Under the pieces are notes generated by a model. That model was not told the DNA's origin. It made no database searches and was given only the letters and a program-made list of their open reading frames with translations. Shown one piece after another: positions 42,338 through 50,480 of a stretch of DNA of 64,000 bases. Within the stretch, counting starts at the first letter, position 1; every line of letters begins with the position of its first letter. Source of the stretch: an uncultured Actinomycetes bacterium (lineage in GTDB: Bacteria > Actinomycetota > Acidimicrobiia > Acidimicrobiales > RAAP-2); assembly GCA_903825035.1 (NCBI GenBank), contig CAIJYV010000026.1, positions 98,199-162,198 on the forward strand. Direction: 5' to 3'. The position numbers and the translations under genes are program-made.

Positions 42338-42969
42338 ACCGCGTAGCGGAACTCTTGGCCCTGGCCGATCAGGTAACTGGTTTTATGCCCAGTGATGAAG
42401 GTCGAGCTCTTTTTGACAACGCCCTGTTGCACGGCGCTCGCAAGCCGAACGGAACCTGGCTCGAGATTGGTGCGTACTGCGGCAAGTCGAGCATTTACCT
42501 CGGGGCCGCTGCTGAACAGGGCAGCTGTCTGCTCTACTCACTTGATCATCACCACGGGTCCGAAGAGAATCAGGCTGGTTGGCCCTACCACGACCCAACC
42601 TTGGTGGACCTCGAAGATGGCCGACTCAATACGCTTCCCCACTGGCAACGAAATATTGCCAAGGCGAGGTTGGAAGACTCTGTGGTGGCGTTGGTTGGTG
42701 AGTCTTCAATTATCGCCAAGCATTTCGCACAACCTTTAGACCTACTGTTTATTGATGGCGGTCACGGTCATGACGTTGCGTGGCGAGACTTTCAGTTATG
42801 GGCCCGCAAAATCACCGTTGGGGGCTTTTTGATCATTCACGACGTGTTCGCCAATCCCGCCGATGGTGGTCAGGTTCCCTACGAAATCTACCGAACCGCC
42901 GTCCAAAGTGGGGTGTTTGTCGACGTCGCCGAGGTGGGGTCGCTACGAGTTACGGTGCGAATCCGCTAA
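42334..42969 (+). CDS. Class I SAM-dependent methyltransferase (Methyltransf_24 type)
   Basis: 211 residues. The SAM site is WLEIGAYCGKSSIYLGAAAE; the substrate-side strand LLFIDGGHGHDVAWRDFQLW and GGFLIIHDVF are as in the cephalosporin-hydroxylase-like/macrocin O-methyltransferase group, which often methylates sugars. It is coupled to the cation exporter by a GTGA overlap and converges on the toroid protein with a 4-base shared stop (CTAA). Its place beside a GT4 and two further methyltransferases suggests sugar O-methylation, but this is inferred. Confidence 0.85.
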   Translation: MNRVAELLALADQVTGFMPSDEGRALFDNALLHGARKPNGTWLEIGAYCGKSSIYLGAAAEQGSCLLYSLDHHHGSEENQAGWPYHDPTLVDLEDGRLNTLPHWQRNIAKARLEDSVVALVGESSIIAKHFAQPLDLLFIDGGHGHDVAWRDFQLWARKITVGGFLIIHDVFANPADGGQVPYEIYRTAVQSGVFVDVAEVGSLRVTVRIR

Positions 42970-43976
42970 CAAAGCGAACAGCTGAACTCGCCCAATTCCC
43001 GAGCGTGGCTCGTCAAGATGTCATGGGCTGGAGAAATCTTCTCGATCGCGTCCATCGCTAGAACAACAGCGGCCGCACTGTAACTACTTACTTCATGGAG
43101 CGGGAAGGTGCGTCCCGACTCGTGTCCAATTCCGGTGTAAAAAAGGCCATCCGGCGCCCTAAACCTTTCGAGGCCCGACAACAGCTCCCTAGCGGAAGCC
43201 AATTCACCAACACCTGCCAAGGTCAGTGCGTATTCTGCCGTCTCAGCAGTGGTTACCCACTCGGAATTCGAAACGCACCGCACTCCGAAGTCCTGAACCA
43301 AGAACAAATCTTCAAACTTCTGGCGATATTCGCGAGTAAGTGACACTGCTCCACACAGTGATGGGTAGTACCAGTCCATGGCGAATTCTCGCTTGTTGGC
43401 GAAACGATTTTGGTGTTCCTTGACGCGGTGCCTAAGTCCGCTTAGCTTCTCCGGAGCAATCGCGGCTTTCTGACCAAGTTCCTCGGCAAGTTTGTTGGCG
43501 CAGAGAAGTGAATGAAGGAGTGATGAGGAACCGGTGAGGAGTGAAAAACTCTCTGTTCGACCACGTGAGTCAATTGACCACGGCACGTATCCCGCGTCAT
43601 CCACGTGGGCTTCAATGCAGCGCAGCGCCCGTTCGAGAGTTGGCCACATCTCGTCGATGAAGGCCCTGTCAGCAGTTATCCGCCAGTACTGGAAGAGCCC
43701 GGTGGCGAGATAGCCAATGACATTAAAGTCAATTCTCGAAGAGTGCACGCAGTCGGTTCGGTAATAATGGAACCACGAACCATCCCCCAGTTGGTGGTCG
43801 CGTAACCACCGATACCCCGATTGGGCCGCCTCAAAATCGCCCGCCACCGTGAAAGCCATGAGAACTTCCACGTGATTCCACGGATCCCCAATTCCATTGG
43901 GGGTCTGCAGCACTAGGCCGTTGGGCAACTGAAACCGTCTCAGTTGAGCGGCAATCTGATTCAGATCCAACACCAC
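42966..43976 (-). CDS. Alpha/alpha-toroid protein (squalene-cyclase-like or six-hairpin glycosidase-like)
   Basis: 336 residues. Repeating helical hairpins with LRDHQLGDGSWFHYY (a QW-like motif), GDPWNHVEVLMAF, RIDFNVIGYLATGLFQYWR and YVPWSIDSRGRTESF. The pattern matches prenyltransferase/squalene-cyclase barrels or (alpha/alpha)6 glycoside hydrolases. A catalytic D-x-D-D motif of cyclases is not visible, so a carbohydrate-active role is more likely. No signal peptide. It shares one base with the methyltransferase 43976-44695, and the arrangement GT4-methyltransferase-toroid suggests one glycan-modifying unit. Confidence 0.65.
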   Translation of the reverse strand: MVLDLNQIAAQLRRFQLPNGLVLQTPNGIGDPWNHVEVLMAFTVAGDFEAAQSGYRWLRDHQLGDGSWFHYYRTDCVHSSRIDFNVIGYLATGLFQYWRITADRAFIDEMWPTLERALRCIEAHVDDAGYVPWSIDSRGRTESFSLLTGSSSLLHSLLCANKLAEELGQKAAIAPEKLSGLRHRVKEHQNRFANKREFAMDWYYPSLCGAVSLTREYRQKFEDLFLVQDFGVRCVSNSEWVTTAETAEYALTLAGVGELASARELLSGLERFRAPDGLFYTGIGHESGRTFPLHEVSSYSAAAVVLAMDAIEKISPAHDILTSHARELGEFSCSLC

Positions 43977-44695
43977 TAGCGCTCTCCTAGTTTCGTGGCA
44001 TAAATCACCAAGGATTTACCTACTACGGGCGAGAGCAGGGATTCCAAGAGGCGAGTCACCCAAGGGGCTTTCATGATGTCCCACACCAAAAACTGGTGGT
44101 ACCGCCTCACTAGCCAGTGTCCATCATTTTCAGTACCGACAAGACACTTCAGCCACCAATAGGGTGTGTGTAGCCCATGGACGTACTCGTGACCATCGAT
44201 TCTGAATCCAACCTCAACTAGTAAATCTTCAAGTCGGGTTCGACGGTAAATCCGAATATGGCCTCCGGGAACATTGTGATAGTCGTCAGAGAGAGCCCAA
44301 TTAATCTTCTCGGGCCAAGTCCTTGGTACCGTCAAAGCAATTCGACCACCAACCTTCACCACCCGAGAAAGCTCGCTCAGGGCCAGCGATTCATCAGCGA
44401 TGTGCTCCATCACCTCAGAACAAATTAAGAGGTCAAAGGTCGAATCCGAAAATGGCAGAGCCAGCACATCGCCGCGGATTGCTTCAGCGTTGGCGTTGGC
44501 AGGAATCTCGCCCACCTCTCGCATGGCGTAAAACATGCCGCTGACCGATTCCATCTCGGCTTGACCTGAATCAAGGGCTACCACTTTGGCTCCGCGTCGA
44601 AGTGCGGCAAAGGCGTGCCGTCCAAAACCGGCGCCGAGATCGAGCACCACTTCCCCACTCGTAAGGGTCAAGCGGTCTAAATCAGCGGTCAGCAT
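43976..44695 (-). CDS. Class I SAM-dependent methyltransferase (Methyltransf_11 type)
   Basis: 239 residues. SAM motif I VLDLGAGFGRHAFAALRRG, acidic loop VALDSGQAEM, motif III FDLLICSEVMEHIADE, then GGRIALTVPRTWPE. The C-terminus has a lid with HIRIYRRTRLEDLLVEVGF as in UbiE-like and sugar methyltransferases. It overlaps the toroid gene and the GT4 gene by one base each, so the three are translated together. Candidate substrate: a sugar or lipid-linked glycan made by the GT4. Confidence 0.88.
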   Translation of the reverse strand: MLTADLDRLTLTSGEVVLDLGAGFGRHAFAALRRGAKVVALDSGQAEMESVSGMFYAMREVGEIPANANAEAIRGDVLALPFSDSTFDLLICSEVMEHIADESLALSELSRVVKVGGRIALTVPRTWPEKINWALSDDYHNVPGGHIRIYRRTRLEDLLVEVGFRIDGHEYVHGLHTPYWWLKCLVGTENDGHWLVRRYHQFLVWDIMKAPWVTRLLESLLSPVVGKSLVIYATKLGER

Positions 44696-46062
44696 CAGTT
44701 GAAGGTCATTGCCAACGGCAAGGCGGTCTCATTAACGAGCGCCAGATAACAAGCTTCCGTTCCTCGGGCGGTTACCTCCCAGGTAAATCGGCTCAAAACT
44801 CGATTACGACCCGCCGCCCCAATCCGCTCTCGCAGTTCCGGCTCGTCCAAGAGCTTCATCATGGCCGACGCCAGCGCGGAGGGGCTGTCAGGCTCCACGA
44901 GGAGCCCCATAACGCCGTTCTCTCCCACCACCTCGGGCAAGGCTCCGCCAGTGGTGGCAATCAGCGGCACCCCACAACTCATCGCTTCGATTGCCGGCAA
45001 GCTGAAACCCTCGTACAGACTCGGCACAACGGCGATTTCTGCTTCCGCGTATTTACCGGCCATCTCCTCATCGCTTACCCCGCTCACCGTGTGCACGACC
45101 TCAGTGAGATTGAGGCGGACCAATGCTTCGGCGATTGGTCCATCAGGCTTTGGATTCCCAATTACCGTCAAGGTGATGGCGTGCGTTTTGCGTACTTGCG
45201 CTACGGCCTCTAAGAGCGGCACTAGCCCCTTCATGGGTTGGTCGCTGCTAGTCGTCACAATAATGCGGCCCGGAATCTTGAGGATTGAGGAGTTGGGTCG
45301 GAAAATATCGTGGTCAACGCCCACGGGCACCACCGTCAATTTCTCTAGCGGTACACCCATCTGAGCGTTGATGTCAACCTTCGAGTTATGCGAGACCGTC
45401 ACTACCGCCGGCAATGACCTCAGGACCTTGATCTGCATTGCGAGGAAGGAATACCACCGCTGCGCACCAACCCGGGCCCAACGAGAGGTTGCGTGACTCA
45501 CCGCAATGTCTCGATCAACGGTGATTGGATGATGCAAGGTTTCGAGAACGATCCAGCCACTCTTTTTGAGGCGTTCGATTCCGTACCCCATTGTCTGGTT
45601 GTCATGAATGAGATCAAACTCACTCCGCCGAGCATTCAGAATCTTTTCGACACGCATTGCGAAGGCCCGAGGTTCTGCGAAGTGGCCTAATCGGGTTGAT
45701 ACGAGCTCCACGAAATCAGCGAAGGTGCGAATTTCTGAAACCAGCGGCCACCGAAATGGGTCCGGAGAGCGGTAGAGGTCCAGGCTCGGTACCGGCACGA
45801 AACCCACGCCTTCATCAATCTCGGGCCACGGAGGGCCGGAAAAGACAGTGACGCTGTGTCCCAACTTCATGAGCTCACGTGAGAGATGACGGGTATAAAC
45901 ACCTTGCCCCCCACAGGTTGGGTTGCCTCGGTAGACCAAGAGCGCAATTCGAAGTTTCCCTGGTTGTGGCGCCTCAGCCACTCGAGGCGTCGGTTTTACC
46001 TGCTGTTTCGTAATTTCACTGGACTCTTGGCGAGTGAATTTGCGCGCGCCGGGGACAGACAT
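44695..46062 (-). CDS. GT4 family glycosyltransferase
   Basis: About 455 residues from the ATG at 46062, preferred because TAAAGT lies 7 bases upstream; an in-frame TTG at 46143 would almost close the gap to the divergent gene. Acceptor domain: LVYRGNPTCGGQGVYTRHL. Donor domain: VTTSSDQPMKGLVPLLEAV, then VVPSLYEGFSLPAIEAMSCG with an intact E-x7-E. The extra N-terminal 40 residues are polar. It heads the unit GT4-methyltransferase-toroid and is divergent from another methyltransferase (46158). A mannosyl or glucosyl transfer to a methylated cell-surface or storage glycan is plausible. Confidence 0.88.
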   Translation of the reverse strand: MSVPGARKFTRQESSEITKQQVKPTPRVAEAPQPGKLRIALLVYRGNPTCGGQGVYTRHLSRELMKLGHSVTVFSGPPWPEIDEGVGFVPVPSLDLYRSPDPFRWPLVSEIRTFADFVELVSTRLGHFAEPRAFAMRVEKILNARRSEFDLIHDNQTMGYGIERLKKSGWIVLETLHHPITVDRDIAVSHATSRWARVGAQRWYSFLAMQIKVLRSLPAVVTVSHNSKVDINAQMGVPLEKLTVVPVGVDHDIFRPNSSILKIPGRIIVTTSSDQPMKGLVPLLEAVAQVRKTHAITLTVIGNPKPDGPIAEALVRLNLTEVVHTVSGVSDEEMAGKYAEAEIAVVPSLYEGFSLPAIEAMSCGVPLIATTGGALPEVVGENGVMGLLVEPDSPSALASAMMKLLDEPELRERIGAAGRNRVLSRFTWEVTARGTEACYLALVNETALPLAMTFN

Positions 46063-46069
46063 TGTTTCA

Positions 46070-46075
46070 ACTTTA
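46070..46075 (-). promoter_or_regulatory. Candidate -10 hexamer for the GT4-methyltransferase-toroid unit
   Basis: TAAAGT (minus strand), seven bases before the ATG at 46062, with no Shine-Dalgarno. Supports that start and a near-leaderless transcript. Confidence 0.4.
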
Positions 46076-46157
46076 GGGGTTTTGCGCGGTGACAGCCTCC
46101 ACAAATGCTGTCTTGTAAGCGATAGCGTCAAATAGTGAGCCAAACCGAGATATCCGA

Positions 46158-46877
46158 ATGAAATTCTTCATTTGCCCCGCTTGCCAATTGCCAACGGTGG
46201 CCATTGGCCAGTTTGAGCGCGAGCGGTCAGTTTGCCGAATCTGTAAATCGACCGCCCGCGAACGCGCCGTTGCCAAGGCCATGCGCCAAGCAATGGTGTT
46301 GTGTCCGAACGCCGAACGAGTGATTGGCGTTTCCGATGGTAGGTGGATGGCGCGATTCGCCACCAAGTTATTTGGCGATCGATACTCCAACCATCACTAC
46401 CATCAAGAGCCTCGACTCGATATTGTCGAACCGGATCAATCACTCTTCAATTCTGCCGACATAGTGAGTTGCTGTGAAGTACTCGAGCACATTGAGCCAC
46501 CGGCAAACCGAGCCTTCGTTGGGCTCTTCAATATATTGAAGCCAGGTGGCATTGCAGTGTTATCGGTGCCCCACACTCGCGCCGGTGATGCGCATGCGGA
46601 ACACTTCCCGGTTATGACCAATACCAAACTGGAGATGGAGCCCTCTCCTACGTGGACGGGATACACGCCTGACGGAAAGTTCCATTCATTCGGCGACTTG
46701 ATTTTTCACGGTGGACTTGGATCAACTCTCGAATTTCGAATGTACTCAGAGGACAGTTTCCGCCGACATCTCGAGGATGCCGGCTTTACCATCATCGAGG
46801 TACTCACCAATGACCGTCTCCACGGGATTGTTTGGGGACCATGGAGCCGAGTTTGGCTCGCCCAAAAACCCGCTTAA
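46158..46877 (+). CDS. Class I SAM-dependent methyltransferase with N-terminal zinc-ribbon-like segment
   Basis: 239 residues. Residues 1-35 carry two Cys pairs, FICPACQLP and VCRICKSTARER, a zinc ribbon seen in some sugar methyltransferases. A standard G-x-G-x-G motif I is weak (VIGVSDGRWMARFATKL), but motif II/III SADIVSCCEVLEHIEPP and GGIAVLSVPHT are clear, and the C-terminal MYSEDSFRRHLEDAGF is typical. It is divergent from the GT4 and converges on the MFS gene with a 4-base shared stop (TTAA). Likely part of the same glycan-methylation locus. Confidence 0.82.
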   Translation: MKFFICPACQLPTVAIGQFERERSVCRICKSTARERAVAKAMRQAMVLCPNAERVIGVSDGRWMARFATKLFGDRYSNHHYHQEPRLDIVEPDQSLFNSADIVSCCEVLEHIEPPANRAFVGLFNILKPGGIAVLSVPHTRAGDAHAEHFPVMTNTKLEMEPSPTWTGYTPDGKFHSFGDLIFHGGLGSTLEFRMYSEDSFRRHLEDAGFTIIEVLTNDRLHGIVWGPWSRVWLAQKPA

Positions 46878-48121
46878 CGCGCTTCGCGTAGCTCTTTGTG
46901 ACTCTTGCGACTGGCCGGCAATTGAATGAAAAGCCACAGACCGGCTAGCAATGTCACCACAGCACCGCAGCCCATCCCAATGCGGGGATTGGTGAGCCCG
47001 ACAATCAGTCCAACCAGCGGGGCTCCAATTGGTGTGGTGCCCAAGAAAGCGGTGCCGTGCAGGCTCATGACTCGCCCTCGCATCTCCTCTGAGGAGTTCA
47101 ATTGCAGGGTTGCATTGGCCGTAGAGACAAAGGCAATTGAAAACGCACCCATGGGAACCATTGAAATCTCCGCGATGAGGAGTGAAGGGGAAACCGCCAC
47201 AATGGCCATGAGAACGCCGAAAGCGGTCGCTAAAACTGCGAGCAACTTAGGGGTGGGGCGTTGGCGGTGAGCTACGTAGAGGCCCCCAATAACCGCCCCT
47301 AGCCCCATCGCCCCCATTAAGGCGCCATAACCGGTAGCCGAGTGATCGTGAAAGGTCTGCGTGGCGAGTAACGGCAGGGTAACGGTGAAGTTAAATGCGA
47401 AGAGCCCGATAAGTGCGACCGCCACAATTGTGTTTCGCAACAAGAGAGTCGAGGCGACATACTTGATGCCCTTTAACATTTGGCCCTTCTCGCGCGTTAC
47501 CGTGCGCAGAGGGTTGAAATCCTTGGCTCGCATCATGGCCAGCGCAACTAGTACCGCTACGTACGATATGGCATTGGCGTAGAAACAAGTAGCGATGCCA
47601 AAGATTGCGATGGTGGCTGCGGCAACGGCGGGTCCAATAACTCGACCCGAGTTCATTAAAACTCCGTTCAAACTAACGGCATTGGCAATCAGGTCGCGAC
47701 CCACCATTTCTTGAACGAAAGCCTGGCGGGCCGGAACGTCGAACAGATTGACAATGCCGAGCCCGAACGCAATGAGATAGACCGTAAGCACATTGACGTG
47801 GTGAATCGAAACCAAAACTCCGAGAGTGAGCGCAAGCAAGCCGGCCGCGGTTTGAGTTGCGTACAAAATGGGTCGCTTGAAATGGCGGTCCGCCACCACC
47901 CCGCCGTAGGACCCAATTACGAGCATTGGCACATACTGAAGAGCAATCGCGAAACCGAGATCAACAGAGGAGCCGGTGAGTTTTAGAACTAACCAACCTT
48001 GAGCCACCGACTGCATCCATGACCCGGAAAAGGAAATGAGCTGACCAATGAAATACAGCCGGAAATTACGGACTTTAAGTGCTGCGAAAGTTCGAGCCGA
48101 GAAATTACGGGCAGCGCTCAT
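46874..48121 (-). CDS. MFS transporter (EntS-like, MFS_3)
   Basis: 415 residues with about 12 membrane helices. The start FAALKVRNFRLYFIGQLISFSGSWMQ is the conserved opening of the MFS_3 group, followed by GSYGGVVADRHFKRPIL (motif A-like loop) and GIVNLFDVPARQAFVQEMV. Relatives export siderophores or drugs by proton antiport. The start overlaps the MarR stop as ATGA, so the regulator and pump form one unit under the palindrome at 48543-48559. Substrate unknown. Confidence 0.9.
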   Translation of the reverse strand: MSAARNFSARTFAALKVRNFRLYFIGQLISFSGSWMQSVAQGWLVLKLTGSSVDLGFAIALQYVPMLVIGSYGGVVADRHFKRPILYATQTAAGLLALTLGVLVSIHHVNVLTVYLIAFGLGIVNLFDVPARQAFVQEMVGRDLIANAVSLNGVLMNSGRVIGPAVAAATIAIFGIATCFYANAISYVAVLVALAMMRAKDFNPLRTVTREKGQMLKGIKYVASTLLLRNTIVAVALIGLFAFNFTVTLPLLATQTFHDHSATGYGALMGAMGLGAVIGGLYVAHRQRPTPKLLAVLATAFGVLMAIVAVSPSLLIAEISMVPMGAFSIAFVSTANATLQLNSSEEMRGRVMSLHGTAFLGTTPIGAPLVGLIVGLTNPRIGMGCGAVVTLLAGLWLFIQLPASRKSHKELREAR

Positions 48122-48543
48122 TCGCCCAAGAGTCTTTCCAGCAACGCGACCATTTCTTCTGCTTTGTGCAGTTCCTTTGTGGATAAGTCGCTGAGTTTAG
48201 AATTTAAGAATTGGGTTTTGCGATCTCGAATTTCGTTTAGCGCCCTCTTACCCTGAGGAGAGATAGCTACTCGAGTTGTTCGCCTATCGTTTTCGTCGGT
48301 TTTTTGCACAATGTGGCCGGACTCTTGCAGTCCCTTGACCAGGCGGGTAACTGATGGTGGCTGGATTTGCTCAGCGGCCGCAAGCTCACCCAGACTCGGA
48401 GCATCAAGCATCTCGATCGTGGCCAGCATTGACGCTTGAGCCGGTGAAATCTCGCCCAAGGAGGTCGCGCGCAGACGACGATTCATTCGTGTCACGGCTT
48501 GACGCAGGCGAGCGGCGAGTTCAGCGGAAGGAGTCGGTTTCAT
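48118..48543 (-). CDS. MarR-family transcriptional regulator
   Basis: 141 residues. Winged-helix core: SPAQASMLATIEMLDAPSLGELAAAEQIQPPSVTRLVKGLQ split over helices 2-4, then the wing HIVQKTDENDRRTTRVAISPQG with the D-x-R-x-x salt-bridge, and a C-terminal dimerisation helix. It is the first gene of the regulator-pump unit. A perfect 8-base inverted repeat with a one-base centre overlaps its ATG and -10, so autorepression is expected, relieved by a ligand that is presumably the pump substrate. Confidence 0.92.
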   Translation of the reverse strand: MKPTPSAELAARLRQAVTRMNRRLRATSLGEISPAQASMLATIEMLDAPSLGELAAAEQIQPPSVTRLVKGLQESGHIVQKTDENDRRTTRVAISPQGKRALNEIRDRKTQFLNSKLSDLSTKELHKAEEMVALLERLLGE

Positions 48544-48559
48544 TAGTTAGCCTAACTAA
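48543..48559. promoter_or_regulatory. Palindromic operator at the MarR/MFS start
   Basis: TTAGTTAG, one central base, CTAACTAA: a perfect 8+8 inverted repeat. On the minus strand it overlaps the first base of the MarR start codon and contains the only good -10 candidate (TAGGCT, five bases before the ATG). A dimeric MarR bound here would cover the promoter. The transcript would be nearly leaderless. Confidence 0.7.
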
Positions 48560-48601
48560 ATAATAACCGAACAAACTAAATTCGTGTCCGTAGGGATAGG
48601 T

Positions 48602-48964
48602 TCAGCTCGGGCGATATTTGGGAACGTAGCCGCCAGCGCCCAGAAGCTGGGAACCTTCGATGTCGTCAGTCTCTTGGACCCCACCAATTACTTCAGTGAC
48701 CCAAGGAAGGCGGTCTTTTAAGATTCGCTCCACCCCACCCGACAGGGTGTCCTCGGCAATTGCACAACTCGAACATGCACCTTGAAGTTCAACCTCTACG
48801 ATTCCGGCTTCCACATCGCATCGAACGAGGACGATCTCTCCACCGTCTGCTTGGACCATAGGGCGTAGTAACTCCATCAGAGAGTTGAGGGCCTTCAGTC
48901 GGTCAGCGCGTACTTGGTCGGTCAGGATTTCCACCTCTCCATTTTGCCCGAAAATCGCTCCCAC
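48602..48964 (-). CDS. NifU C-terminal-domain iron-sulfur scaffold protein
   Basis: 120 residues. The Nfu domain is clear: LRPMVQADGGEIVLVRCDVEAG, then VEVELQGACSSCAIAEDTLSGG with the C-x-x-C that holds a 4Fe-4S cluster between two subunits, and GGVERILKDRLPWV. It delivers clusters to apoproteins, possibly including ferredoxin- or NuoF-type proteins as in this window. GTG start 5 bases after the AhpD-like gene, so the two are co-transcribed. The last 20 residues are a Gly/Pro-rich tail. Confidence 0.92.
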   Translation of the reverse strand: MGAIFGQNGEVEILTDQVRADRLKALNSLMELLRPMVQADGGEIVLVRCDVEAGIVEVELQGACSSCAIAEDTLSGGVERILKDRLPWVTEVIGGVQETDDIEGSQLLGAGGYVPKYRPS

Positions 48965-48969
48965 GTGAC

Positions 48970-49320
48970 CTATTGATCCTTTGGCGTGCTGGCCTCGTCA
49001 AAGGCTCGCAAGGCTCGTGGGCCCCAAACGGTACCCGGGCCACCATTCATCATGATTACTACTCCCGCGGTTTCGGCCACCTGCTCACGGGTGACTCCCG
49101 CTCGAACAGCCGCTCGAGCGTGGGCACCAATGCAACCATCACATTCTCGAGTCATGGCAATAGCTAAGGCAATTAGTTCTTTTTGGGCGATGCTGACCGC
49201 CCCATCAACCATCACCGCCTTGTGAAGTTCCCCATACCCCCTCATGACATCCGGTATTAAGGTTCGAAGTTCTTTAGCTGGTTCTCGCAGCTCGTCTCGA
49301 ATGTGGTCAATGTGGTCCAT
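48970..49320 (-). CDS. AhpD-like carboxymuconolactone decarboxylase-family protein
   Basis: 116 residues from the ATG at 49320, fixed by GGAGGT five bases upstream; the frame extends another 102 bases but without support. The core ELIALAIAMTRECDGCIGAHARAAVRAG has the C-x-x-C...H redox triad of AhpD-type peroxidatic proteins, and TREQVAETAGVVIMMNGGP is typical of the CMD fold. It likely acts as a small thiol peroxidase or reductase. Grouped with the NifU-like gene, hinting at protection or repair of Fe-S clusters, though this is inference. Confidence 0.9.
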   Translation of the reverse strand: MDHIDHIRDELREPAKELRTLIPDVMRGYGELHKAVMVDGAVSIAQKELIALAIAMTRECDGCIGAHARAAVRAGVTREQVAETAGVVIMMNGGPGTVWGPRALRAFDEASTPKDQ

Positions 49321-49372
49321 ATTTACCTCCGATTTGACCCTACTTGTCCAGCGTCTCTTTTGCATCGACTCG

Positions 49373-49378
49373 TAGAAT
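49373..49378 (+). promoter_or_regulatory. Candidate -10 hexamer for carbonic anhydrase
   Basis: TAGAAT, exactly six bases before the ATG at 49385, with no Shine-Dalgarno. Leaderless geometry; one of eight identical arrangements. Confidence 0.5.
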
Positions 49379-49384
49379 GTCGGT

Positions 49385-49879
49385 ATGAGTGTGATTGATG
49401 AATTGCTAAGCCATAACCGCAACTATGTTGCGCAACACGGGCACCGTGAACTACCGACCATGCCTCAACTGCACTTGGCAGTTTTAACCTGCATGGATTC
49501 ACGCCTCGATCTCTTCGGTGCGCTTGGACTTAACCTCGGTGAGGCCCACCTCATCAGAAATGCCGGTGGCCTCGCGACTGACGATGCGGTTCGCTCGCTG
49601 CTACTAAGCCAGTACCTATTAAAGACTCAGGCGGTAATGGTGATTCATCACACTCGCTGCGGCCTCGAAACGTTTGAAGAGGACAAACTTCTCGTTGAGC
49701 TCGAACAAGTTAAGGGTTCTAGGCCCCCATTCACTCTTGGTGCCTACAGTGACGTTGACCAGAGTGTGCGCGAAACTATGGCGACTCTGCAGGCCAGCCC
49801 TTTTGTCGAGAAGATCGAAATCCGTGGCTTCGTCTTCAATGTCGATGATGGAGATCTTCGAGAGATCTTCGAGCTTTAG
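49385..49879 (+). CDS. Beta-class carbonic anhydrase
   Basis: 164 residues, the short actinobacterial type (as in Rv1284). Zinc ligands: Cys36 in VLTCMDSRLD (with the Asp-Arg dyad Asp38/Arg40), His89 and Cys92 in VIHHTRCGLETF. LIRNAGGLATDDAVRSL is the conserved loop. It hydrates CO2 to bicarbonate. Leaderless by promoter position. Converges on thymidine kinase with a 4-base shared stop (TTAG). Confidence 0.93.
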   Translation: MSVIDELLSHNRNYVAQHGHRELPTMPQLHLAVLTCMDSRLDLFGALGLNLGEAHLIRNAGGLATDDAVRSLLLSQYLLKTQAVMVIHHTRCGLETFEEDKLLVELEQVKGSRPPFTLGAYSDVDQSVRETMATLQASPFVEKIEIRGFVFNVDDGDLREIFEL

Positions 49880-50466
49880 CGCCCTAGCTCGCCAGAGCGA
49901 TAGTGGCGACGGCAGAGCACTTGGTAGTGAACTTCGTCCGAGCCTCCCGCATCACCAATAACAATCTGGTCCCCGCCGCGGGCAATCACGCCGTTGACGA
50001 TTCGAGCGTTGCATCGGCCTCGGCCACCGCACCAACACGAGGTTGTAAGGGGTAATTCTTGCGAACGGTCCGAGATGGCGAACAAGCGCTGCGAGCCAGG
50101 GAATACGTTGAGCATAAAGTCGGCCGAAAGTCCAAAGGCGTGGACGTTAATTTCCTCATCATCCACCAGGCGAGCAATTTCATCAATCTGATCCATCGAG
50201 CAGAACTGAGCCTCGTCAATAACCAATATTTTGACATTTTGCTTCTTCAACTCGGCAACGAATTCAGTGAGGGGTTCGCCAGGTTCGATGGCGGTCGCTG
50301 AGGCCTCAATACCGATGCGGCTAGTCACAACGCCGGTATTTGAGCGGTCGCCAAAGGTCCACAAAGCCACGTCATCACGACTCTCACGAAGTTGCCAGCA
50401 CAGTTGAAGGGCGAGTGTGGACTTGCCAGCTGCCATGGTGCCATAGGTGAAGGAGAGTTCTGCCAT
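49876..50466 (-). CDS. tdk: Thymidine kinase
   Basis: 196 residues, type II (bacterial tetrameric) enzyme. P-loop FTYGTMAAGKSTLALQL, Walker B-type VLVIDEAQFCSMDQI, thymidine lasso with the zinc set SCWCGGRGRCNARI and LCRRHYRSG. It phosphorylates thymidine for salvage. It follows the PfkB kinase after 14 bases. All zinc Cys appear present. Confidence 0.95.
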   Translation of the reverse strand: MAELSFTYGTMAAGKSTLALQLCWQLRESRDDVALWTFGDRSNTGVVTSRIGIEASATAIEPGEPLTEFVAELKKQNVKILVIDEAQFCSMDQIDEIARLVDDEEINVHAFGLSADFMLNVFPGSQRLFAISDRSQELPLTTSCWCGGRGRCNARIVNGVIARGGDQIVIGDAGGSDEVHYQVLCRRHYRSGELGR

Positions 50467-50480
50467 ATCGAGCCCTTACC

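Noticed and set aside
49321..49422. Longer start for the AhpD-like protein
   Set aside because: The ATG at 49320 has GGAGGT at ideal spacing; the upstream part covers it and the carbonic anhydrase promoter region.
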